Assembly: GCA_031216445.1 (NCBI GenBank)
Contig: CM062211.1
Location: forward strand, 4,786,001-4,850,000
Origin: Lateolabrax maculatus
Taxonomy: Eukaryota; Chordata; Actinopteri; Acropomatiformes; Lateolabracidae
Direction of reading: 5' to 3'
Length of the DNA: 64,000 nucleotides
Under the pieces are notes generated by a model. It was not told the DNA's origin, ran no database searches, and saw only the letters and a program-made list of their open reading frames with translations. This document shows, one piece after another, positions 35,786-48,100 of the stretch. How positions within the stretch are numbered: position 1 is the first letter of the stretch; every line of letters starts with the position of its first letter. The position numbers and the translations under genes were made by a program.

Positions 35786-38700
35786 CACCTGTAGTACAAT
35801 TACATGTAACATGATAGTTTTCATCTTCACCTGAACCTGTGCGCTTCCTTCCCAGAGTAAAGAGAACACAGCAGAGTAGCTGCCATTGAGATGATCCACC
35901 ACATGCCCAACCACACCTGCACCAAGTGTCGGGTTGTGCAGCCGGGCGAGTAAGAAGTCTCCCCCAGACTTCTTGGGATGGCCCTGGAAGTCATACATTT
36001 TGATGAAAACCTCCAGCTGATCCCCTACGTGCCACTGTCCTCCTCCCCTCCCTGGTGGGAGAATGGTGAAGGTGCTGTGGGCAGGATCACTGGTCTGCTC
36101 CAGGGAAAGAGGAGCTGTCAACAGTGGAGTTTCAGGCCATGCAATGGAGTCTAGCAGGAGGCGTTCCTCCAGAGCGTCCTCAGGGGACAGTGGCTGGAAG
36201 GTGCAGAAGCTGTGATGCATGTCAGGGACATTGGAAACTCTTGGGACCATGATGGTGGAGATCACTCGATGCTGAAACTGGCAGGGGGTCGAGAGAGAGA
36301 TGGTGACGATGCATCAAACAAATGTACTGAAAGCAAATAGACTAAACAAAGCAAAGGGTGTCAACAAGGAAGATTCTTCCTGCCCCAAAGCACTAAATAT
36401 TTTGTGGTTTGATAACAAGTATTGATCTGTTAGCTGTTAGCTGCAGGAATGTCTGCCTTTCCTGACTTTCCCTGTGGCCCTTACTCTGTTGTAAAGATTG
36501 ACCAATGGGAAAAATGCAGGAGTTTCAAGATCCTTAATCTGCTTTGCACTGGACAAAACTTAAATGCTGTTTGTAAATTTAGAGATTGTTTTATTTTTTG
36601 TGTTTCAAGGTTTGTTTGTTTCTTGTTTGCTGAAATTCTTCTTTTGGGATATTTCTGTCATTGGCCCAGAAGCACAACAGAGGCTGTTTCACATCTAACT
36701 GTTTAACAGAAGAAGATTTTCATGGCTGAAAGATACATTGAATTCATGTATTCATACAAATCATCAGGGACTCTTAGTCTTTTCACAAACTCCACTGATG
36801 AGGTGAATCCAAGTTAAAACCATTATACCTCATTATACCCCTAATGACTCTTTACAGATCACAGTGGAGGAGATGGAGGTGAAGTGACGCAGATGATTCA
36901 GGAGGATTTTTAAACTTTGAATGCAGTTAAAATGATGACTATAATACAAACCAATATTTCTTTAGATGCAAATTTTTCTTTAGCTTGTTCCAACTGACCC
37001 CCGCCGACTTCAAACCACTGAGAAGAGCACAAAGAAAAACAGAAATGTAAAAATTTATTTTTGTTCAAGAGTGTGGTCTTTCAATTATAGAGCATTACTG
37101 TATACAATACAGTATACTAAAGCAGTATATCATATTATTATTATTATTAATAGTCTATAAATACAATAAGTTGTAGTAAGAGTACATTATAATATTTTTG
37201 TGGTAATATAATATGTAATTAATCACAGGAAATAGTATATATAGTAGATAGTAGTATAATAGTAGTATAAGATAATAAATAATAAAATAGCAAATAAAAT
37301 AGTGAATAGTTAATAGTAAAGTATTAAGTAAGTAAGTAAGTAAGTACATATAATAAAGCTGTGGAGAGTGGGATTGGATAAACCAGGTTAAAGAGTAACT
37401 GCCCATACGGGACCCTCTAAAAAGTAAAGTGAACCCGCCTGCAGGGAGGCAGGAACGATTTAATACAACACTACACCTGTCATTCTTTTTGGTTGGAGAA
37501 TTTAGACAGAGTTGTTGCACAGAAGCAGCCAGAGTGCAAGGTGAAGGGCTGAAGCTGGAGCGCAGGAAATCTGATTAAGTGATTAATTTGATTTGTATTA
37601 GGAACAAATGGAAACCAGTAGGTTGCAACATATTGATGATTTTTGTCTTTTCATGAAATGGGAAGTATAATGCTATCCTTATCCATTTAACTAGGAAAAA
37701 ACGATTTAACTCAATTTATTTGCAATGAAAAACATTATTTTTATCCTGAGCCACATTGAAACACATATTTGAAAACAATATCTTGAAATCTGACTAAGAT
37801 TTACAATAAGGTTCACCCAAGTTCTCACCTCCAGGACTTCCATGTTACGTAGCACATAGATTAAGACAGCCACAGCCAGAGAGAGGAAGATGACGGCGTA
37901 TTTGGGAAGGCAGATGCAGACCTCCCCTCCTATACAAGATCTGACCTTCATGATGTGTGATCAGTCTTCATCTGCAGCTGCAGCATAGGACTGTGACCAG
38001 ATTATCTATCCTTAAATAAAAACAAATTAAAAAATACAAAGGTTAAACTGACACCTTGTTACGCTGAGAATAAGAATTTTACTTGCTGAAACTTGAACTC
38101 AATTGAGAAATCCTCTCTATACAAGTAGTGTGACATGTCTGGCTCATCATAACTTAAACTAAATCCAGTCACACAGGAAATTCTTCTGATTGATCAACCG
38201 TCAACCAAGGCCACAACCAAAGACAGCAGCATGTCTCTCCCCTTCCAGTTTAACATGATTAATTACCAAGTGACCCTATCATGTTCCCTTTGAAACATAA
38301 TGTAAAATTATCTGAATACATTTGGACACTGTAGTCTTTTGCAAACTGACACCACACTCTGCAAAGTTCCTCTTACAACAAGTTACACTAATATCTGTTT
38401 TCACTCTCATTCCACAGATCAGAGATGCTTGTGTCCTTCTGCTAATTACAGGTTTCCACTATTGTTTAAATGTATTTCTGCAAATGCAACAATGTAATGA
38501 TCACAACTGAACTTTTAATGATTTCTGATACTCTTCACAAAATTCTCTTTACTTTTTCAGCCACACTAGCAGCGTGTGCCCATCACTTTGGTCCAGACTG
38601 AAATATGTCAACAACTATTGGATGGACTGCCATGAAACATGGTATGATGCTCAGAGGATGAAGTCTCATGTATGTAAAGTAGCATAAAATGGAAACAGGA

Positions 38701-38829
38701 AAAGAAAATACAAGAACATTTAAAGTATACACATATATTAGAATGGTTAGTGGCAACATTTAGTTTTCATGTCTGTGAAATTAAACTTCAGATATACTGA
38801 AATGAATTTAAGCGTATCATGTGTCTTAC

Positions 38830-38890
38830 CTCTGCAGAGTCATTTGGAGAGAACAGAGTGATGAAATCTTACTGTGATCCTGCAGTTTAT
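38830..38890 (-). other. Putative non-coding first exon of NXPE B
   Basis: Minus-strand ctctgcagag|gtaagacac matches the position and flanks (ttcagatatactgaaat downstream) of the donors proposed for A and C, although the exon body has diverged. The 5' end is unknown. Confidence 0.4.
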
Positions 38891-38899
38891 CTTGCTGGT

Positions 38900-40440
38900 T
38901 TACAGGGAAGTTTGTACAACATGTTAAACACCAACAGCGATGGAACTAATAACAATAGGAAGTGGAGAGAGAAGTGGCAGTGATGGTTGGTGAGTATTTA
39001 CATGAGTACGGCTACAAGCACTGAGGGCTTCTGCTTACACGCTAGCAACGTTGTTATCTAACTTGGTGCACTGAACTTTGCCTCCAACTATAAGGAAATG
39101 ATCCATTTATGGCCATAATTTGCTTTCATGTGTAGCTGGCAGAACACTGTTGTCCATCTGCCTGGTAAGATGGGATTGGGTCTTTGACCTTTATAACCCT
39201 TATCACTCTTTTCTCACTTTATGAATCTAGTGTTCTATTGTCAATCCATTGTGTCTTAATCTTCACACGAGCAACTGTGGAATCATGCAACTGTTTGTGT
39301 AACATGAGCGCTCGCAAGTCGGTATCTTTCCCATCTTTACCATCCCCCATATGATTGGACACGGCATAATGCTACCCATCAGTGGTGATCATTCACTTTT
39401 ATCTGCTTACACAATACAGTAGCAATGTTGATGTCTAGCTTGGTGCATTAAACTCAACTATAGAAGAATAGCTAACACTTTAATACAGCCCGCAATTTCA
39501 TTTCCTCATATGAATCATGTAACCATGTCAGTGAATGAGGACCCAGAAGCACAGGAAACAGAGTAAAATCTCATTAAAGCTTTACTTTGGTGAGATGCAA
39601 GCAGGAACCAAAAGTCCAGAAAAAATACAATTAACTAAAGACTAGAAAAGAGAAAGAACTCTGGCAGGAACACTGTGACAAAGTATATAGTCAAGCATGG
39701 ACTGAATGAGAGCAGGGTCTCATATGCTCTCGCAGACTGACAAGCTGATTGAGCAGGACTGGGTGATTACTGACAGCAGGCAGCTGTAAGGGCCCAGCCC
39801 TCTGCTTTATTCATAACTAATTATCTTAATTTACATTTAGATCCTGCCATTCAGGTATACAGGTTCCAAAAAACAACTAAGCCCAGCAACTAAGAAATTA
39901 CATTTCTCTACTTTCCATCAACCCACAACATAACCAAGCATAACCAAGTTAACATGTTATACAATATTCTCAATTATGTCAACAACAGTATCAGTAATTT
40001 TAACTACACATCATCTAAAAGTGTTGTATCAGTACTGCAATTTTCTGATAAACGTTTTACCAAAGTTGACATCATGCAAATACATTATTGTTTCATCATG
40101 AAAATAACCGTTGTTTCTGTTCTTAGCCATAAAACACATGCATATATTTTGACAGATTTCCATGTTTTCATTAAACTTACTGTCAGATAGAATGGAACCT
40201 TTGCTGCACCCAGTAAACCAGAATCAGCTGAAATAATGCAGGCTACAGTCTGGTACTGCCCACAAATACAAGTTTTACAGCACTATTCAAACAGAGACCG
40301 TGAATCATAACGTTCCTAATTTTTTGTTAATTTATCCTTGTTTATTACTATTGATCTGGATTTATTCAATTACATTTTTTTTACATTCAAACAGAACCAT
40401 ATATATAAACACACAAGTAACATTTTTTTATTTGTAAACC
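38900..40440. other. Intergenic region between NXPE B and C, no gene seen
   Basis: AT-rich with weak repeat content. About 39,530-39,830 (gacccagaagcacagg, tgattgagcaggactgggtg) resembles terminal sequence of fish LTR or DNA elements, but no termini or motif could be fixed. Confidence 0.35.
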
Positions 40441-40444
40441 TTTG

Positions 40445-41077
40445 TAGGTGCAAAAGTTAGTGAACCCTGAGCTGCATTACTTAAAACAGAACACTCAAAA
40501 AAGAACAACGCCAGAAAGCACTTCTGTGGACAGATGAGTCCAAAATTGAACTGTTTGGTCACAATCAAAACCGGTACATTTGACGAAAAAGTCAACACTG
40601 CATACCACCAAAATAACTTTCTCCCAATAGTGAGGCAAGGTGGTGGGAACATTAAGATCTGGGTTTACTTTTCATCCTGGACAATCATGGAATTTCAGGA
40701 ATATTTTGAAAATCCTGGAACATAACCTCAAGCTCTCAGTTGTAAAGTTAAAACTCGAAACCGAAAAAGGATCACGCAACATTATAATGACCCGAAGCAT
40801 TCCAGCAAAACAACCCAGAAACGGATGAGTAAGAATAATATTTGTGTTCTGGATTGGCCCGGTCAAAGTCTGGACCTGAATCCAATTGAAATGCTGTGGC
40901 GTGACCTGAAGCGGGCAGTTCATGCCAGATGCCCATCCAACATCACGCGACCAAAAGTCCCCCAAAGTAGATGTGAGGGACTGATTAGTTGCTACAGAAA
41001 CTGTTTGGTTGAGGTTATGCTGTGAAAGGAGGTGCAATACCCTAGTTAGTGAAGGGGTTCACATATTTTTGCACCTA
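40445..41077 (+). mobile_element. Tc1/mariner-like element, internally deleted and decayed
   Basis: Terminal inverted repeats: left taggtgcaaaagttagtgaac, right the complement of ttcacatatttttgcaccta. Inside are Tc1 transposase fragments in order: LWTDESKIELFGHN, then after stops and frame changes DWPGQSLDLNPIEMLWRDLK. At about 630 bp it is far shorter than a full Tc1 element (about 1.6 kb) and lacks the DNA-binding half. Confidence 0.8.
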
Positions 41078-41342
41078 TGAAATCTCAGTTGTTCTTAAAT
41101 CAACCACTTTCATTAAATAAGCAATGACAATATATCATTTTCTTTAGTTTGAGTCCATTACTTAGAATATCAGTGTTATGAATTGGGGTATAGATTAACA
41201 TTTAATAAGGTTATTTTAGAATTTAGATTGTGACTCTGTAGGGTCTGTTGGGAAAATGAGTGTATATATATATATAGATTGATGAGAAGATGGATATCTC
41301 TCTCATATCTCTCCGTTCAATATAAAGCTGGAGCAAGCAGCC

Positions 41343-41700
41343 ACTTAGCTTAGCGGAAAGACTGGAAACAGGTAGCCTGGCTCGATTCAAAGGTAACAAA
41401 ATTAGTCTACCAGCACTTTTAAAGCTCACTTATAAATACTTTATATCTCATCTGCACAAAGATGTAAAAACATGAGAGAACAGCAATTTCAGAGACTCCA
41501 GGGAGTCACTGAGCCCAACACACACAGTCCATCACTAAAAAATGTTGCTTTCACACTTTTGTTTTTGTACCGAGACAAATGAGATCTGACGTGTTAATTA
41601 GTGAGTTTTAGAGGCGTTGGTGGCAGATTTTGTTACCTTTCGACAGAACCAGGCCACCTGTTTTCCTGTTTGCAGTCTTTATGCTAAGCTAAGCTAACCA
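41343..41700. repeat. Foldback-type teleost repeat (cttagcttagcggaaagact)
   Basis: acttagcttagcggaaagac followed by tggaaacagg on the left is mirrored by cctgtttgcagtctttatgc followed by taagctaagct on the right, an imperfect inverted repeat around a core of about 280 bp. The downstream text gagagtggtatcaatcttct recurs at about 28,086 and 61,258. Confidence 0.65.
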
Positions 41701-42170
41701 TCTCCTGGCATCAGCTTCATGTTAATCATACCGACAAATATGAGAGTGGTATCAATCTTCTCATCTAACTCTGAGAAGAGAGCAAATAAGTGCATTTCCC
41801 CAAATGTCTAACTATTGCTTTAAAGTACAGTCTACTGGAAATATTCTCCCATAGAAAATGGTTGAAGTTCCAATTGATTCATTCAAGTTTAAAGTGTCAA
41901 CTTTTTTGCTTTGACTGATGTGAGATCACAGAAAGTGTCTAAGTGCACAGATTATCTCTTCGGAAGTAGATAGTGAGCTGCTTGAGTGTCTTCAAATCTC
42001 AGTTTATTGTAATTAGAACCCCAGAGTATTTTTCATAGACAGGCTTATTATTGACTGGGTTTCAATTTCATGGAAATATTACCTTTTAATTAATCTGGTT
42101 CATCTGATTCTATTTCAGGTAGTGATTTATTGAATCTGAATTCCCACTCCTTCCCCCCCAAAACATATAT

Positions 42171-45100
42171 CTAGCCGCCCTTTTGAGGGCATGTGTAAGA
42201 CAAGATAACGTTAATCATATTCTTAATGATGGGAGGTTGTGGGTGGATGTTGTGAGGCAGGTGGTGGGCCAGAGTCATCTCCCACGCGTCCACCAGATGA
42301 ACATTCAGACCTCTGAACATGGCTCTGAGCACCTTGTCACGCTGCAGCGAGTACCAGTCGCTGTACATTAGCGCCACATTACACGTCAAAGCTCTGGGAT
42401 TCCAGGTTCGGATGACGACCAGCGTGCCTGGAGCCCTGTCGAGCAACCGGACCACCGCTCTGCGGATGCTCTGCAGACGCTGGATATAGACCTGGATTGG
42501 GGCACTGCAGAAATGAGCCCAGATGCCAAAAACTACGACAGTGTTGGTGCCTCCAGTTAAGCCATCTAGTTCATTGGCAATGTAATGCAGATCGATGGTT
42601 GGAACTTTGGTAAAACTAACAATAGGAGGACCATGGAAGCGGTACGTCATCAAGATGTTGTTTGCATAGTCCAGTGCCATGCGAGGTCCAACAAAATAAG
42701 AGCTGTGCAGATCAAACTCCTTAAGATCTAAAAGTATTACAGAGGAAACAGATTAAGTCAGTGTGAACAAAATCAAACTGTTGCCAGAAGTCACTGTGGA
42801 TCACCTACCTGGAAGTGCTTTGTTGAGGTATTCAAAAAACTGCCTGGTGGTGGAGTCTCCATACATGTGGACCACCTTTCCTTTCAGACACTGAGTGATG
42901 GCAGAGGAGGTGTTGAATTGGCGCACTGTGGTGTGACCAAGTGCTCGCCACACACCCTGGTAGTAATAACCAGAGGGTTTAGACTTCATAGTGCTGCTCT
43001 CCACCTCTGGTTGACCTGAGAGGAAGTTAAACGATACGGCTGAGGTCATTTTTGTATTTTACTTATTGTCAACAAATCCCATTAAAAGACCAAAACCTGT
43101 GGCATTCAACCAGTTTGTTACTACAAAAGACTTACATCTTTATTAATGTGTCACAAATACATAAATAAATAAATACCTTCCTTTTTTGGCAACACAGTGA
43201 CACTGGCAGGTCCTGAAGCCTGAATGGAAACTTTTATGTTGACGCCACTGAAGAAAAGCACAGACAATAAATATCTCTTGCGGATGTCACTGGTTTCATT
43301 TGACGCAATTGCTGCTGTGGTACCACAGTGACGTCACAGCGGTAAAAGAATAGGCTGCACTTGATAACTGAAGAAGCTGGGTGGCAGCATAGTGCTTGAA
43401 TCCTGACGACAGGATTTTACTATATACCCCCTTTGACCACAATGCAGTCTGCAATGGCAGAGTGGCGCTGTCCATATGTCCGCTGGCTGACTCCATGGGA
43501 AGTGGAGCTGTGGAACCAGATGTATGTAGAAAGACTTTTCATTTGATATTTAACTTTAACAACTCCTGTGAACTAAGTAAATTAAAATGTGTAAGTAAGT
43601 TTCAGTTTGAAACACTGCCAGTCAGCACGTCCACAAAATTCTTATAACATGAGATTTCATTAAATCAGAGTTCTGCTTTGTGAAACATGTCACCAAATTT
43701 GTCAGCGGAACTGAGTGAATTGTGAAAAGTTTGTTTAAAAAGAACTTTGGGAAAGAAAAGAAATATGCCCATTCAAAATAACAGTGTGCCATTGCTAGAG
43801 TATGTTGTCATTTATATTGTTGGTAAGATGTTTAACGTCGAGTTACTGTTTGACATCCTGAGTTTTGCAATTTTGAAAGCAATACAGGCGGGAAATTAAT
43901 GATATACATTAACAAATAACTGCGTGGCGGTGTGCATTGCACTCATGTGCAGCTGATCTGCTGTTATCAAGGCATATTATTTATCACAGACTACGTTGCC
44001 TACATGCTGGGACAAACTCACATGGTGTTTTTTATACGTGTTACCGTCAATGAAATTGTCTTCTTTCAGAAATGTAGTGTAAATGTTGAAATCAGTGAAA
44101 TCAAATCAATTTGAATCAGACAAAAATTTGGGAGTGATAGACTATACAGTGTATATAGGTCAGATTAAGTCACGCAAACAGTTAATTTGTTACTGTATAT
44201 CAGCCATGATAAGGCTACTCTTACAGATGCAGGGAGAGAGAGAGAGAGAGACACCCATGCTAAAACATCCCACATCCCCGTTTTTAGATTGAATAAGTGA
44301 TTGGTTGATTTTTGGTCTGGACGGGTAGACAGAGACCTTTGAAAACAATGACACAGACACCCATATTCGCTTTCTGATTGGGTCTTGTGACGACCCGTAT
44401 GGACTCATAACACTTCCTGTTTTATTTTGTAATTTTCTGTACTCTTGCTTTCCAGTTTGTTTTACTTCCTGCCACTTTTTGAGTTTCCCACCAGTTTTGA
44501 TTCCACACCTGTGTTCATTATCTCGTTAGTTGTCTCGCCATTTACACCCCTTGCTTTTCCACCCAATTTGCCAGATTGTCTTTGTTCTCCCGTCAGACTA
44601 GCTTTCCAGCCATTTTCTGTCCAGTCTGTTTGTTTCCACCTCCTGTACCTTTTTCAGCCTCTTTGGAGTGCCTGTTTGTTTTGTGCTTTTTCAATAAACT
44701 CTTATTTTTTGGACTTTGATTCTGCGACTCTGCATAGTTATCACAGGTCTTATTATTCACGACGTGTCCTTCCCTGAGGCGTCACACCCCTATCACCTGA
44801 CCCTTTCCCGGGAAGAAAATTTAAATTCTACATTTTATAATCTCATTACTAAAGAGATCTTTATCTCATTCCTCTTTGTTAGAGTGGTATTGCAGAATTG
44901 CCCTGACAATCTGGGTTTGTTCCTGGGATCCTAACTCATCCTGTCCTCCGTCCACCTGCTACACAAGTTGATCAGTGCGCAGCTGGTGAGGGTTCGCCCA
45001 AAATCCAGAAGTCTACCTCCCGCAAAGATTGTTCGTAATCGACTCCCGGGGTAAGAAGAGACTGCTTGTGGGAGTGTGAGGGGGGAGATGGTGTGATACA

Positions 45101-48100
45101 GCATTCCCACTGGAAGAGGGTATAATATTGGAAACAACAGGGTAAAGATAAATATGCTATAAACAAAGATAAAAAGGTAAAGAAACTTGATAAATGAAAC
45201 AATGAATATATCAATGAACTAAGAGAATCTCATGTCTAGGAGAATCTCAGAGTGACTGCAAAGTAACTAAATGGGGAAAAAGTCATAATAAACTTTTAAC
45301 TGAAAGGTATGATCTAATAAGATGTACAAAGCTAATCTGCTGTGGACTGATGAGCATAGGAATATGTTAAAAGACTAACAGAAATGTTAAGAAAGTTCCA
45401 TTTGTATGTTTTAAACTAACTCCAATAAAGAACTATCAGCAGAGCATGTTCATCTGTTTCAGGTGGGTGAGTTGGTACTGATCAAATCTTTGGATGAGGT
45501 ATCTTTGTGTCCTAGGTGGAAAGGTCTGTTCCAGGTGCTGCTGATACCAGGACCGCGCTTGAGGTCGAGGGCAGAGCAGAATGGATCCGTGCTTCAAGGT
45601 GCAGATCGGCTTCCCAAACAGCTAAGCAACAGGAAAAGCCATGGCGAGTGAAGGGGTGATTCTTCCTCTTTTTCTTTCTTCTGCTAAGCGGGCACAGGCT
45701 GAGAACCGTGCAAGGGGATCCAGAAAATAAGTGAGCACTTTGGCCAGTGTGTTCTGAGTCAATTGAACGCGAATGGAAAATAATCGACGAGCACCTCAGT
45801 GCTTAGCAGTGAAGTTAGACTTCTCACCACACAAACATACAAAGAAAAAAAAAACCTACTGGACTGTTCTAACGAACAAACTAAGAAGAAAGACAATGTT
45901 ATGGTGAGAAAGTATGAAAAGACATGTTCTCCCAACTCTCATCCGGACGAAAGAGATGGTTCCCATTGTTTTACTAACAGATGTTGACAACCAAAGACAA
46001 CCAATCAGAGCGACGCAATGCTGTTGTACGGAAGGTCCTGCCAGAAATACAGCAAACACATATTTCTTCTGAACATAAAGTTGAAGAGCAGTTGTTTGTT
46101 GGAAATTTGCCGTACAGTACTTTCAAAGATGCCTGAACGGCGCTCCTTTCTGTCAGTCATCGTATTAAACTCTTCTCATACTAGATAAACAGTTGTGATT
46201 GGCTCAGCCAGATACCTGTAACTACCAAATCTGAATGGGAGAGGGCCCAGACGTATCTGACAGAGCAAATAAAACATGAGCTTGCAGATTCGTCTGGTTC
46301 CCGATCAGTCCTTATGTAAATTCAGCATTAAACGCAATTAATTAAGTTGTTTCTTTCCTTGTAAACATGTCAGTTTGTCATTGCATTTCTGTACTCTGTT
46401 CTGTACTAATTTGAACAATAATCTATATTTCATACTAGCTAATGCATAAAAACAACAATATGTATCAGTGTTTTATATTTTCATGACCGTATGATAACAA
46501 GCGCTTCATTAAAAATACGCTCTGTGTGGGGAACACACGCACTGGATCAATGGAAATGTCCAACAGCAAATTTATGAAGTCACAGCTGTCTGATAGTAGT
46601 AACCAGTTTCAGCTTTGATAATCACTGTTCCTCCCGGTGTATAGATAAGTGTAGGCACATCTTATAATTTTCTACTTCTCATAGCTGCTGTGTTGATGCA
46701 GTCTGGACTGCTCACTAGTGCTGCCTGGTGGTTGTTGGTACGCACTGCAGCTAGTGCTAGAAACAGCTGGATAAAATAAGTGTCCCCCTCAACCCACTGC
46801 CACCACGGGGCGCCTTTACTGCAGCAGCAATCACGCCGAAAGCAGTGACATCTGTTCACACACTACAACATTAACTACACAAATACAAGAAAGATAGGAT
46901 GAAAAAGTCAAATAAGGTAGGACTACATTGACATTAGATAAAATTAAGTCAAAAGCTGAAGAGTTAAAGCTGCGCTAATTGATATTTCCATATAAGCAAT
47001 AGGACCAATGACTATGTTTAAACGTCCAAGGTGTTGCTCACAGTGATGAACCCACAGACCATCATCACTCGACTTTACAGCATCTTTGAACTCATTGCTT
47101 TGGTTTTGCGGCCCACAACTTTACCGTTTAGGTTGAGTCTCACCATTCTTATCAACATATTAAATTAGACACGGCAGGTAGCAGCTTTCAACAAAGAAAG
47201 CTGTGATAAACCGACTACTAACCAGCAGACAAACAAAGTTAGCAACTAGCTGGTGAACAAAGTGAAGCATTAAACAGCTAAGACAGATATTTCCCTCAGG
47301 AGTTGGCAGAGACCAAACTAGAGCTAAAAGGAGAGTGAGAGTTGGCCATTAACACAACTCCAAATAAATGCTAATATTGCTTCAGTTCTACTGGATGGGT
47401 AAAAGCCACAGTTTGCTAATACTCTGATAATTAGTGTGAATACTGAGTCAGCATTCATGCAAATTAATTTCACAATTTATACATTTTCAGCAGTGTTTTG
47501 CAATTTCTTTCAGCTGTCAGCATTCACACGCACTTTCTTCAGGAATGTAATTTTTCTAGTATGTTAATTTCATGTTAATAGCTTTGATATGGCAAAAAAT
47601 AGCAAATGTACATCTTTAAGTTTCTGAAAAGACCTTCAACTACTCATCAACTACTATCCAATGTTTTTAATACAATTCAGCTAATGTGATTCAGGCTGGT
47701 TTGATTTGTAATAGGAATATCTTTAAAACATTAACCCAAACAAACTTCTTCAGAATCAGTCTTTACTGCCCATAGTTAACTTCTGAAATTTCCCACCAAG
47801 GAGATACATACTGTAGGTAGCACTTAATGTATGTATATTAGTCACACAAAATTACTCTCTGCTCCCTCACCTTTGAAAGAGCTTCTCCTCCTTGGCCCTG
47901 AGGTTTTGTTTAAATACTCCCATATATTGGATGATCCTGGCATCACAGCTCAGCTTCTTTGGTTTGTAGCAGAACCAAGGATCGCCTGTACGGAGGTCAG
48001 TGTAGTTGCACAGAGGCTGCTGGGTTGGACGCAGGCAGACGTTACAGATGGTAGTTTCAGAGACTGAGCCTGAGCGGAACAGGCTTTTGAAGAAAACCCT

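Larger units (their letters stand above)
30730..37951 (-). pseudogene. NXPE family gene B, lacking coding exon 3
   Basis: Exons in reading order: 37951-37829 (MKVRSCIGGEVCICLPK and membrane anchor), 36277-35831 (149 aa, one amino-acid difference from C), 33435-33365 (intact 71-nt exon 4), 31570-31367 (MYGDSTIRQW) and 31283-30730 (stop TAG). All five are open with consensus junctions. The 296-nt exon 3 with the CNVC...CNYTDL...WFCYKP cysteine region is absent between 33,436 and 35,830. At the expected position stand a SINE and a LINE endonuclease fragment. Because 296 is not a multiple of three, joining exon 2 to exon 4 shifts the frame, so no full-length product is expected. Exons 5-6 closely match gene D (three amino-acid differences in the last 174 residues). 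Transcripts could still exist. Confidence 0.8.

Noticed and set aside
37321..37347. Short AGTA tandem repeat considered as part of a CRISPR-like or regulatory array
   Set aside because: A simple tetranucleotide microsatellite; no spacer-repeat structure here or elsewhere in the window.
37155..37520. 121-codon minus-strand frame rich in Tyr/Leu/Ile
   Set aside because: Low-complexity AT-rich sequence of NXPE B intron 1 (ATA/TAGT repeats).
40672..41037. 121-codon minus-strand frame
   Set aside because: Antisense to the Tc1 transposase remnants.
44445..44777. 110-codon plus-strand frame
   Set aside because: Read-through of the solo LTR 44386-44745.
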